Shown here: in pieces, positions 35,590 through 46,018 of the stretch
How positions within the stretch are numbered: position 1 is the first letter of the stretch
Layout of the letters: each line of letters opens with the position of its first letter
NCBI GenBank assembly: GCA_039720395.1
Contig: CM077824.1
Span: 24,319,278-24,383,277 of the forward strand
Direction of reading: 5' to 3'
DNA: 64,000 bases
Source of the DNA: Liquidambar formosana
Lineage: Eukaryota > Streptophyta > Magnoliopsida > Saxifragales > Altingiaceae
Made by a program: the position numbers and the translations under genes
The notes under the pieces: model-generated
The model's database searches: none
What the model saw: the letters and a program-made list of their open reading frames with translations, nothing else
Told to the model about the DNA's origin: nothing

Positions 35590-38500
35590 GCTTCCTCAAA
35601 AGCTAGCATCCACGAGTCGGTATGTGTTATGGATTATAGTAATGAATTCACAAATTATGAGGTAAATAATATGAAAATGTTCATTTACTTGATGGAATAA
35701 ATATAATTCATGAAGTTAAAGAATATAAATGAATTTATTTTCATGTGTAGGTCTTCAAGAGTAGGGAAGCATTATGCAATTGGGCTCGAGAAGTAGGAAG
35801 ACAAAATGGGTTTGTTATTGTGATAACCAAATATGATGTTACAAGCAAAGGCAGGACAGCAAGACTAACGCTTGGTTGTGAGCAAGGTGGCTATTATATA
35901 AACAGGAAAAAAGACATTGAGACCGAACATGAGAAGAAGCGAAGAAAGGAAACTGGTACGAAGAAGTGTGGATGCCCCTTTGCCTTAAAGGGTGAGAAGA
36001 TGCCAGATGATGATGAATGGATGTTGAAGGTTTTATGTGGAATACATAATCATGAAGCTGTAAAGTATCTCGAGGGGCACTCCTATATTGGGAGATTATC
36101 AGAGCAAGAGAACTCATTAGTGCTTGACATGTCCATGAAAATGAGCTGGCCTAAAGACATTCTAGTTACTTTGAAGCGAAAGGATATACTCAATACAAGC
36201 ACCTTAAGGACAATCTACAATGCACGTCTAAAGAATAGGGTAAAAGAGAAGGCTGGGAGATCACAAATGCAATATTTGTTGGGTAAGTTAGCTGAGCATA
36301 AATACATTGAATGGCATAGGAGTTCTGATGATAATGATGCCATTTTGGATTTATTTTGGGCACACCCTCGTAGTGTGGAGTTGTTTCGTGCCTTTCCACA
36401 TGTGTTGATAATGGATTGCACATATAATACTAATAAATATCGTCTTCCCCTCTTTGAGATTGTTGGAGTCACATCAACTAACTTGACATTCTCTGTGGCC
36501 TTCGTATACTTTCAGCATGAACGGGAAGATAACTACACATGGGCATTGAATAGATTACGTAGTCTTGTTGATGATTAAAACATTTTACCTGGTGTTATTA
36601 TCACGGACAGAGAGTTGAGCTTGATGAATGCTATTGAGAAAGTTTTCCCCAATGCTAGGCATTTATTGTGTAGATGGCACATTTCAAAGAATGTTCTAAG
36701 TAATTGCAAGAAGTACTTTGAGTCGGGAGATCAGTGGGAGAAGTTTAACTCCCAATGGGAAACAGTTGTCTTGTCTGCCACTGAATCTGAGTACTTAACT
36801 CAAGTGGACATATTGCATAAGAACTTCAATACCTATCCTGAGGCCCTACAGTATGTGTCAAATAGTTGGTTGACCCCTTACAAGGATAGGTTTGTCTCGG
36901 CTTGGACAGACACATGTATGCATTTTGGGAATCGAACGTCAAACAGGTGTAGCTTCTAAGTAATTATCAAAACATTGTATGTTACATTTATAATTTGGCA
37001 ATAAGATGTTGATATTAACAAATTTTATTTTATTGACCAGGGTGGAAAGTGCACATGCAAGGTTAAAGAGGCAATTAGGGTGTAGTACCTTGAACTTTGA
37101 GTTATCATGGGGCGAGGTGCACAGTTTGATTGAGTTACAGTACACCGAAATCAAGGCATCGTTTGAGAAGAGCTCAATAGTTGCTAAACACAAGTTTGCA
37201 TGTGCAGAATTAAAGGAGATTCGGGGCATGGTATCTATAATTGCATTGGAAAATATCCTTGTGCAGATGCGGCGTGCTAGAGCAATTGGGGTTGATGCTT
37301 CAGCATGTGGTTGTGCAAACCGTCGGTCCCATGGTTTACCCTGTGCACATGAGATTGCTAAATACAAAAGGGAAGGTCAACCTATTCCACTTGACTGCAT
37401 TGATCAATTTTGGAGAAAACTTGATATCTTGCCAGCTACTAAGAAACAAAATCTGAAATTGATGTGTCAACCATATTTAGATTTGTTTCTCCAGATATTC
37501 GAAGATGAAGATACAGAATCACAACTGCAGATGCTAAAGAAGTTGAGGGAGATAATAGCTCCACATTGTACACATCTTCTAGAACCCACCGAACCATATA
37601 ACCGTACACGAGGTCGGTCAAAGGTAAAGGTTGACACATCCACACGTCGTGACCCATCCGCCTTTAAGTACGTACAATCTCAACATGATAGTTGCTCAAC
37701 TGGATTCAATGTGGAGCCGAGTAACTCATCAGGTCATTTTGTGCCACAGTGGCAACCAAAAGAAAAGGTAAAATGATGTAGTTATAGATGTTAGAATATC
37801 TACTTTTATTGTCATATTGCTTTTATTGGCATATTGATGGTTATTTTCCTAATGAATTGGGTGATATAATGTTTTTAGGTTTATCCTACCCAAGCTGCAA
37901 AGCCAATATCACACATTGATGAATTTCCAGCTGGAATAAGAGAATACATATTCAAAACCAAGGATGTCCAGGCTGATGGAAATTGTGGTTTTAGGGCTAT
38001 TGCTGCTTTGATGGGAAAGGGAGAAGATGGATGGATGGTTGTGAGAGAAGATCTAGTTGATGAGTTACTCTATAACCACCAACTGTACACTCGGGTTTAT
38101 GGGTCAGTGCATAGGGTAAATGAGATCAGATCTGCATTAGCACACTTTGAGGGTGGTTTTGCAGGGTATGAGCATTGGATGACAATGCCTAATATGGGAC
38201 ATCTTATTGCATCCCGTTATAATGTGGTCTTGTACCATCTGTCAATGCAGCAATGCCTTACCTTTTTACCACTTAGATCGAATCCCATGCCTCTACATGC
38301 GCGTAAAGAAATTGCAATTGGGTTCGTAAATGGAAACCATTTTATTCAGGTCTGATCTTAAAACTTTTATTTATTTATTTTTCTTTATGCTTTTTAGTTT
38401 TAGTCCTATTGACAACGGGTGTAACAAACATGCAGGTGTTCATGAAAGCGGGTCATCTCGTGCCTCCTGTAGCTACCACTTGGCGACTTCATCGCGATGT

Positions 38501-38612
38501 TGTGGCAGTAGACTGGGATTCTCCTTACATTGATAGAATTCAAAATTTCCTTAATGTAATTGGTTGTGGTGTTGCGACTACTGACACTTGTGATACTATA
38601 GACATTGACTAG
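35590..38612 (+). pseudogene. FAR1/MULE transposase fused to an OTU-type cysteine protease domain (one in-frame stop)
   Basis: Five exons fit GT-AG rules with matching phases: 35,590-35,661, 35,751-36,946, 37,041-37,767, 37,879-38,349 and 38,436-38,612 (880 residues plus stop). An extra 5' exon may start at ATG 34,984. The N-terminus has a FAR1-like DNA-binding domain (SREALCNWAREVGRQNGFV, CGCPF, HNHEA). The MULE catalytic core follows (MDCTYNTNKYRLPLFEIVG, ITDREL, RWHISKN, SNRVESAHARLK), then a SWIM zinc finger (CGCANRRSHGLPCAH). The C-terminal exons encode DGNCGFRAIA and GNHFIQV, the Asp-Cys and His signatures of OTU proteases. A TAA at 36,576-36,578 lies inside the MULE domain, with homology continuing in the same frame. 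Other motifs are intact, so decay is recent. Presumed role: transposition of the element; the OTU role is unknown. Confidence 0.88.
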
Positions 38613-38837
38613 CCCATTTATAATATCATCTATCTTGTTTTCTTGGTCCCTTAATAGACAAAAGATTGTTAATTTTTTTGGATTAATAGATCGTTGTTTT
38701 GGTCTAATAAAGTAATTTGGGATGATAATGGCAGAAAGGACTTATGGATTTTGTGTTAAAATTATGACAAATCAATTTTGTTTTTTTCATTACATATTTG
38801 CGCCTGTTTGGCATTAAGTACCCAAACAAAATACTAA

Positions 38838-39490
38838 TGTTCGGTTTTATGTTACCAAACTAGTTCACTATGTTCGGATTAATAAGACCGAACGTATCCT
38901 TTTGGATTACCGTAATGCCGTTCGGTTCCATACGACCAAACTTTACTTAAATGTTCAGTTTTCAAAGGTCGAACAAGGGCTTTATGTTCGGACTCATAAA
39001 ACCGAACATATCATTTTCAATTACCTGTAGTACTACTGTTCGGTGCCATATGACCGAACTTTACGTATATGTTCGATTTTTTAAAGTCGAACAAAAGCTT
39101 TCTGTTCGGAGTCATTCCACCGAACATCTCATTTTAAATTTCCGGTACTATTACTGTTCGGTGCTACGTGACCAAATGTTACTTACATGTTCGGTTTCCG
39201 AAAGTCGAACAGAAGCTTTATGTTCGGATTCATACCACCAAACATCTCATTTTGAATTACCATAATAGTTTGTTCGGTGCCAGATAACCAAACTTTGCAT
39301 ACATGTTCGGTCTCCTAAAGTCGAACATGAGCATTATGTTCGGAGTCATACCACCGAACATCTCATTTTGAATTTCTATAATAACACCGTTCGGTGCTAT
39401 ATCGCCAAACCTTACGTATATGTTCGGTTTCATACAACCGAATAGAAGCATTATGTTCGGCGTCGTAGTACCGAACATATCATTTTGAAA
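38838..39490 (+). repeat. ~117-bp tandem array of triple hairpins between two convergent genes
   Basis: Units start with TGTTCGGTGCC-like text at about 38,919, 39,037, 39,155, 39,271 and 39,388 (spacing 116-118 bp). Each unit has three short stem-loops whose arms are TGTTCGG/CCGAACA or variants, for example TGTTCGGAGTCATTCCACCG followed by AACA, and TGTTCGATTTTTTAAAGTCG followed by AACA. Some arms are mutated. The array begins about 230 bp after the transposase-OTU stop and ends about 1.0 kb before the stop of the PMD gene. It shares its core motif with the left subterminal repeats. The array has no coding function. Confidence 0.88.
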
Positions 39491-40513
39491 TCAGCAAACA
39501 TATCCTCATTGAAACCATCCAATTTATACATCATTTTTGTTCAATAAGTGACTAATTATATTCCAATAATTAAAGATATTCCTGAATATCAATTCACGCC
39601 CTCAAAGGGTGACACAGAACCACTTACATTGATCCCACCTACCCTGTTTACAACCTACCCTTTTTGAGGCAGGACTTACGTGACTTGCTAGTACCCTTGA
39701 AGATGCTGTGAGTGAGTATGTCAGCTTTTTTATATGTGACCTAACATTTAATAGTGGACCTCTTAGGGTGGCGTAAACTTTTTTCTTTTTTATGTTCGGT
39801 TTTTATTTATTAAGGTGACCTAACAATTTTTTTTTTTAGAGATGGAAATGCCAATGCTTAATCCGAATACTCCAACTGAGAGTATTAGAAGCTCAACCAA
39901 GCCGAGGGTAAAATGAACTTTCGTCACCTAACTTGACCGCCCACCATTTGTAGCAGGAGAATCCAAATTACACGAAAGAAGAAAAAACCAAAAAGTGTGA
40001 CAAAAAGGGGTTAGAATTTAACCCCTGATGCAAGTTATTTATCATGTACTCAATTGATGGATATTATGTTACTTTAAACTCCATTATTTATCTTATACCA
40101 AGATCTCGGCGACCACAAACTTTTGACCATTTTTTGTAAATTTCGGCATGGTCCCGCCTAAAAATGGAACATACCAAGTTCTCGACTTTAAACATAACCT
40201 GCAAAAAACACATTTCCACCACGACATATAATACAATTCCAGTAACCCATATAATTGAAGTCCAAAATAACCTACAATATATGCAACCTATCCTCATCTA
40301 CGCACCACCACATATAATACAATTCCAGAAACCCATATAATTCAAGTCCAAAATAACCTACAATATATACAAACTATCCTCATTTGCCCACTACCTACCA
40401 CATATAATACAATTCTAGAACCACATATAATCCAATTCCAAAAAGTTACATAATCCAAGTCAAAAAAATGACATAATCTAAGTCCAAAAAATTATATCTG
40501 CCCACAACCCAAA
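39491..40513. other. Inter-gene spacer in the large MULE
   Basis: About 1 kb between the hairpin array and the 3' end of the PMD gene. It contains one isolated TGTTCGG motif near 39,795 and a repeated phrase (CATATAATACAATTCCAG, CCAAAATAACCTACAATATA) that occurs two to three times in 40,225-40,440. It is probably 3' untranslated and repeat-derived sequence. No separate gene is supported. Confidence 0.5.
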
Positions 40514-42662
40514 TCAAGTGGAGCTCCCACCACTGCGATGCCTCCTATGTGCCCGAGAGTACATTAAATCAATATCCAGTGTGCATCCTTCATCAACAGC
40601 ATCAGCTCGACCCTGCAGAACTCGTATGATTGCACGAATCGTCCCATATAGCATACTAGGATCTCTACAAGCATCTGCACGATCCAAATCTAACACTGGC
40701 AGCCCAATCTTCAATACATGATCAATGCACTGTGGAATAAGGAGAAAGTGAAATTAAACTTAGGGTACAATTGGGCAATAAAATTTTATGTTATCCATAT
40801 ATATATATAAAACAAGGTTGTCAATGGAAAGACGACTTCTTAAGGATCTCTGCGTACTAACTGGACAGGTGGCTCCACAACTGGAAGTGGGAAGGCCCCG
40901 TAACCTGGGTTTTGCACACGAGTATGTGAGACACCCCTAAACCAATCCATATAACCTACAACGGTTTCTCCTGGAAAAGTCACAGGGGAACTGCGTGCAT
41001 TTGCTGCTAATGAGTGGTTCCTCCACGTCTCTAATTGATTACCAACAACATTGAATAATAGATTGTAGGATTGCGCGGATGAACCACGGGTAGATGATGT
41101 TAGTTGAACTGGGGCACACGGAATAGGCTGGACACGTCCAAACTGCCTAAGAACCCTGTCAGGCTGGTAGGGTTCAACAATATCAACACAATGCAGCAAC
41201 CCAGCGTAGTACGTGAACTCTTCAAGAGGATGATGAGCCCTAATGGAACTATAAGGATCCCAAACAACCTGAAATAAGAAATAAAGTATGTAATTAGTGA
41301 TTATAAAGAAGAGTTTAAATATATTAGATATAAAATTACAACAAACTAAAATATCAATACATATCATACTGACTCGGACTGCATGTCGTCAAGTGCCTCC
41401 CTCAGTATATATAAATGTGATAAAGAGCTCCCCTGATCCTTGAGAGGAACCCAACGCTGTACACATGGATCCACATCAACATATCCAACTTTGCGGGGTG
41501 GTTAAAACATTGGGAAATGCTCATACACCCATGCCTCTAGAAGGGTCAAATAGCCAGCAATCTGTCTATAATCACTCCTACTGGCCATACCCAAGTGTCG
41601 ATACAAGGTAGCCAATGCAGCAGCACCCCAACCATACTCATGCACTGTATCCAAATCCTGTAATACATGGAGGAGGCCAACAAACACCCTGCCCCCGCTC
41701 TTATCTATGAATAAAGTAGAGCCAAGAAGGTAAAGCAGGTACGCCCTCGCAACATAGGTAGTTTTTTCAACAGTAGGCACATCACCAAGGTTAGAAAATA
41801 TTGTCTTCAACCATGACAACTTCATAGACTATCCTTGGACATCTCGTAATGCAAGACTAGCATTACTATCCTCAACTCCCAAAGCGCTCACAAGTAAGTC
41901 CCGTGCAACTGCATCATCTAATTTGGGGCAGGAGACAACTTTCCCAATCACAGGAATCCCTAAGATGGTGGCGACATCGTCCAAGGTAATGGTCATCTCA
42001 CCAAATGGCATATGGAAAGTGTTCGTCTCCGGCTGCCATCGCTCCACAAAAGCTGTCACCAAGGCTTTATGACTCCATCGAAAAGAGCATGTGACAAGTG
42101 GAGTGAGTCGCGTTCTCTCACAAAGCAGGGAGAGGCTCCAGGATTTTTGCATGACAGTGTGGTCGCATGACACCTCGATACTGCATTAGAAAAGTTGAAC
42201 ACTTTAATAATGTCAAACATGATATAAATGTAATACATATAAATAAGACTACTCAAAAAATAAAATACAATAACAAACATATAAATGAGCTGCTATTGTG
42301 ACTTGACATACATCCCTGTTGACCCAAATCTGTGTTGCGACGTGTGTCCTGAAACTAATCAGCAGCGACTCATCTACTGGACCTCTAGGAAGTGGTCCAA
42401 TCCCATCCTAAACAACAGCAGTAGGAGCATCTTCAGGTGCATCAACAACATGTGCACCTTCTGCATCAGGTACGTGACCAGCTGGGACATTTGCTGGTAG
42501 GGCTATTGCTGGGGCAATAGGTGGAGGAGGGGGTGCTACCTCAGGCTGAATCCCACCCCGGCGACGTCATCTGCCTCTAGCTGGGTTTTCTTCAATCGCC
42601 GCACATTGCCGTCGCCTAGCGGATGCAGTTGGTCTCTCCCGACCACCTTCCACTGCATCCAT
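40514..42662 (-). pseudogene. Plant mobile domain (PMD, MAIN/MAIL1-like) gene carried by the MULE
   Basis: Inferred exons on the minus strand: 42,662-42,312, 42,180-41,370, 41,268-40,858 and 40,729-40,514. The Pro/Ala-rich N-terminus leads to GPVDESLLISF. The PMD core follows, with FVERWQPETNTFHMPFGEMT, ITLDDVATILGIPV, YLLYLLGSTLF, WGAAALATLYRHL, and then VVWDPYS and DRVLRQFG. This is the aminotransferase-like/PMD fold of MAIN and MAIL1 and of many plant transposons. In-frame stops occur at 42,569-42,567 (TGA), 42,410-42,408 (TAG), 41,831-41,829 (TAG) and 41,504-41,502 (TAA), with homology continuing across each. The phase of intron 1 does not fit well, so another small lesion is likely. It is transcribed toward the transposase-OTU gene. 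Cellular MAIN/MAIL1 proteins act in silencing and meristem maintenance; the role of a transposon copy is unknown. Confidence 0.85.
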
Positions 42663-43089
42663 ATCTGAATAAAAGACAATAAACGAATTAAATTAAAACA
42701 ATTGATATAAAATGTATATATATAGATCATAAACAGTTGTAAACAATGCTACTCAATTATACCATAGTTCTTAACTTAACAAAAACTTCTCCCCCCCCAA
42801 AAAAAAAAAAAAGAAAAAACACTTTAGGATGGCTATGGAGTAGATGACCTGGGTTTGTTAATATAACCTGCTCATAATATAACCTTATATATACAATCCA
42901 AGAACATAATGTAACCTGCTCATAATCAACATTTTCAAGCTCTGCAGTAAAATTCCTAGGAGTTAGATCGAATCAAGTCAACTATGCAACTCTTTTGTGT
43001 ACTTTTGTAGGGCTTTTAACATTGAAAGCAACTTGTAAATAGCATAGGTGGAAGTAGAGCATGGTTTGTGAAGCAACAAAAGAGTCACA

Positions 43090-43497
43090 ACTCATAGAAG
43101 TATTGGAAAAACTCATATAAGCAAAAAATCTCAAATATCCTTGATTATGAGACATATAATTGTCACTATAAATAAGAACCAAAATTCCAACAGTAGTGAT
43201 TAATATTGACATAATAGAAGTAAGTGGGTCGATCAAATAGCCGAACTCTAAAGAAAAATCATTATTGATGGTCCAAGACCATACATATTGATAGATAGAA
43301 CTGCTATTTATTTGTTGAATAGACAGATCGGCTGAAAAAATCATAACTATACTTAACAATAAAACACTAGGAAAAGCCCACATACGACGAAGATTGTTTG
43401 TTGCTGTCGGAAAAAGGAGAAGTCCCATTCCTATTAACATAGGAACTGGAAGTGGAACGAAAGGTATGATCCATGTATATTGATATGTATCTTCCAT
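43090..43497 (-). pseudogene. ndhF: ndhF 5' fragment (plastid NADH dehydrogenase-like subunit 5)
   Basis: The ATG at 43,497 opens a frame matching about the first 135 residues of plastid Ndh[58 protein letters not shown] and [16 protein letters not shown]. The full plastid protein has about 740 residues. Homology ends abruptly near 43,090, where the frame runs into unrelated sequence and then a stop at 42,982. A small number of substitutions and no frame break suggest a fairly recent transfer. It lacks plastid context and most of the protein, so it is not functional. Confidence 0.92.
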
Positions 43498-44695
43498 AAA
43501 AAAAAACCTCTTTTTCTTAATTAATTGTTTCCAATTCACCAGATCTTATCTCGGAAGTCAATAAAAAAAATCAAGATATGCAAGAACTAAAATAGAATTT
43601 TAGATTCTTAATTATTCTGAGTCTTTCCCAAATACTTCAACTATTCAAATCAATAAGTTACAATTGGTCAAATGATATGACTAAGTTACTAGTGAAAGGT
43701 GAATACTTAGTTATTAAGTAAGATATTTATGATGATACAGAAAATTAAAATCTCAATAATTATTACGATAATTTATATCCATAGAGCAAGGATAAAGAAT
43801 TGCACAAAAAATAGTACTTAATTCTGATATGAATCAGAGGATCGACTAAGGTCAATAAGTTGACCCAATTAAATTAGTGAATTTATTCGGAATCATTAAC
43901 TAGCTCATTGTGCAACTGACTGACTGTCTTCCATTCCAATAAAACACATTTATTTATAGGATATAGGAAACGCTGTGATATCTGTCATTTTTTTTTTAAG
44001 AGGGAATTATTAAAATGGCTTTTATCAAGTCATGTATTCTTTAACAGATTAACTACTAGTCTCATTCAAAGTTTAAAATTTAAATTAGGTGTATTCTCTC
44101 TTCGAGCTTGACCAATTAATAGAAAGAAAGATTAAAGTTTCTTTAGTAGTTTAATTAGGTAAAGGTTAGGTTCTTATATTTTTTGATGCATTTGATTACA
44201 TGTATAAATGTAGCACGACAAAAATAGACAAAGAAAAAAAGCCTTTTCTTTTGGATTCTTTATTTTATAAACTTCAACCAATTCGATTTCTATAGCACCT
44301 ATATATAGATTGGAACATGAAGATATAAAGGAACCAATCAGTACGAATTAATCGTTCGTCCGGATATTGTATGGAATAGAAATAATAAAAAAATTGTTTT
44401 TTTTTATCACATATCTTATTGATTTTTTATGAAGGGAGTATCATTTAGAGAATAAATAGATAGATAATGAATAGTAAAGAAGGATTAGTTTTGAACAATA
44501 GATGTCTTTCACATCCAACTATAGCAATGAGTAATCTCGTAATTTTTGAATGGCAGTTCCAAAAAAACATACTTCTATGTCAAAAAAGCGTATTCGTAAA
44601 AATTTTTGGAAAAGGAAGGGATATAGGGCAGCGTTAAAGGCTTTTTCATTAGCGAAATCTCTTTCTACCGGGAATTCAAAAAGTTTTTTTGTGGA
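43090..44695. other. Nuclear copy of plastid DNA (ndhF 5' end to rpl32) inside the MULE
   Basis: About 1.6 kb collinear with the small single-copy plastid region: the start of ndhF on the minus strand, about 1.05 kb of AT-rich spacer, and rpl32 on the plus strand, in their native divergent arrangement. The left junction is where ndhF homology stops after [11 protein letters not shown] (near 43,090). The right junction is near 44,695, within the rpl32 C-terminus. The flanking sequence on both sides belongs to the MULE. Confidence 0.9.
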
Positions 44696-44729
44696 TTTGT
44701 TAGATGTTGATTTTTCAACAAACTTGTAA
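44550..44729 (+). pseudogene. rpl32: rpl32 fragment (plastid ribosomal protein L32) with altered C-terminus
   Basis: The 59-codon frame from ATG 44,550 reads [18 protein letters not shown], then [20 protein letters not shown] and TGNSKSFFV, matching plastid L32 to its last residues. After FFV the family ending is replaced by unrelated residues and a stop at 44,727-44,729. The replaced tail begins at the repeat TTAGATGTTGATTTTTCAA (44,700-44,718), which occurs again at 44,763-44,781. This duplication marks the right junction of the plastid insert. Confidence 0.88.
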
Positions 44730-45359
44730 CCTATGGTCAATTCCTCCCTTTTCTTCTTTATCTTAGATGTTGATTTTTCAAAATAATTCCTTCGTTCGGT
44801 TTATGGGATCCAAGCATAGCCCTGATGTTCGGTCCTCATTCACCAAACATAGCCAATACGTTCAGATTTACATATTCGAACACACCCGCGAAAATTTGAA
44901 AGCTTTCAATGGATTCAAACACGAATAAGAATAGATTGCAGGTGCAACAGAGACAAACAATGGCAGAATATCAACTGTAAATCTCTACACACACAGTGTA
45001 TACACATTTTATCTACAATACGCACCTTCTAGTGAGAGGGTTGTCTTCCTCGTCTTCTCCATCGCCGGTGGTCACTGATATAGGGGGTGGGGTGGGAGAA
45101 CCCCTTCAACTTCCAGTCATGGTGTGTGGTTGGAAATGGGGGTGTGGGGTGTTCTCCAAATGTCGGGGGTCTCGTGCTTGTAGGGGGGAAGTGGGGTTGC
45201 TCGCCGGTTGGAAATGGGGGCCTGCTCGCCGGTCGGAAATGGCGGACTATCGCCGGTCAAAAATGGGGCCGTAGGGTTTCTCGCGTCGGGGGTGAGAGGG
45301 GTTTCTCGCATCAGGGGTCAGTGGGGTTTCTCGCGTTGGGGGTGAGAGGCGTGGCTGAG

Positions 45360-45715
45360 AGGGTTTCATGTTTGGAGGGAGTGGAGGACTGTCGCCGTCG
45401 GAAATGGAGGACTGCCGGTCAGAAATGGAGTTTCTCCGGTCGCGGGTGAGCGGGGTGGCTGAGGTTTCGTGTTTGGAGGGAGTGGAGGACCGTCGCCATC
45501 GGAAATGGAGGACTGCCGGTCGGAAATGGAGTTTCTCCAGTCGCGGGTGAGCGGGGTGGCTGAGGTTTCGTGTTTGGAGGGAGTGGAGGACCGTCGCCGT
45601 CGGAAATGGAGGACTGCTGGTCGGAAATGGAGTGACTGCCGGTTGGAAATGGAGTTTCTCTAGTCGCGGGTGAGCGGGGTGGCTGAGGGTCTCGTGTTTG
45701 GAGGGAGTGGGGTGG
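45360..45715 (+). repeat. 101-bp minisatellite near the right end of the large MULE
   Basis: TTTCGTGTTTGGAGGGAGTG or a variant recurs at about 45,366, 45,467, 45,568 and 45,690. Each copy is followed by GGACCGTCGCC, GGAAATGGAGGACTGCCGG and GGAGTTTCTCC text. The period is 101 bp, with a longer last interval caused by an extra GACTGCCGGTTGGAAATGG. The wider GC-rich zone from 45,060 is built of shorter shared words (GTTTCTCGCGTCGGGGG, CGCCGGTCGGAAATGG). Open frames in it are products of the repeat. Confidence 0.88.
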
Positions 45716-45845
45716 GTGAGGCTTAGGTTTAGTTGAAAAAAGGGTACTTTGGACATTTTGGGGGGTGGGCATATAGTATTGTGGGGTGGGGATAACACAA
45801 GGGGTTAACTTAACTATTTTTGGGGTTGCATTAGCCGCTCCCGAG

Positions 45846-46018
45846 GTTGGGCCCAGTAATTAAAAGAGAAGTCTAGGTAGTCCGGCCCAAAATCAATCCC
45901 GCAAGGAATAAGCTCACGAGATAGGGTTTATATCCGTTCCTGCTAGGGTTTTTCTTGTAGATCTGTTTCTGCTACTGGTTTCAGAGAGAAGGAAAGAGCA
46001 ACCGGAAACGCAGCAGCC
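45846..46018 (+). promoter_or_regulatory. Compact SmE promoter with site II and telobox motifs
   Basis: Between the MULE target duplication and the ATG there are TGGGCC (45,848-45,853), its reverse complement GGCCCA (45,884-45,889), and two TAGGGTTT teloboxes (45,922-45,929 and 45,944-45,951). Site II (TGGGCY) plus telobox is a common promoter pair of plant ribosomal and other growth-linked housekeeping genes. The first site II partly consists of the 9-bp duplicated target GAGGTTGGG. No strong TATA box stands at the usual distance; TTATAT at about 45,927 is a weak candidate. Confidence 0.65.

Larger units (their letters stand above)
34594..45842. mobile_element. 11.25-kb Mutator-like element with transposase-OTU gene, PMD gene and plastid insert
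   Basis: The left end GGGAACGGCTAACGCAACCC and the right end, read inward, GGGAGCGGCTAATGCAACCC are inverted repeats with about 6 mismatches in 42 bp. The perfect 9-bp duplication GAGGTTGGG stands at 34,585-34,593 and 45,843-45,851. Inside, in order: hairpin repeats, a FAR1/MULE transposase-OTU gene (plus), a 117-bp hairpin array, a convergent PMD gene (minus), a plastid fragment, a minisatellite, and the right repeat. The two genes carry in-frame stops, so this copy is probably non-autonomous now. It sits directly against the SmE promoter and 86 bp from another MULE. Confidence 0.93.

Noticed and set aside
35839..36472. Minus-strand frames of 77-92 codons
   Set aside because: They are antisense shadows of the transposase exon, with no homology.
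38838..39490. Regular repeats with dyads, reminiscent of a CRISPR array
   Set aside because: The host is a plant, repeats and spacers both drift, and whole 117-bp units repeat; it is a transposon-internal tandem array.
42982..43539. 185-codon ndhF reading frame as a working gene
   Set aside because: It covers only the first fifth of NdhF, runs into unrelated sequence, and lies in nuclear transposon DNA.
45060..45800. Several overlapping frames of 60-183 codons on both strands
   Set aside because: All come from the GC-rich 101-bp minisatellite and shorter repeats, which keep several frames open.
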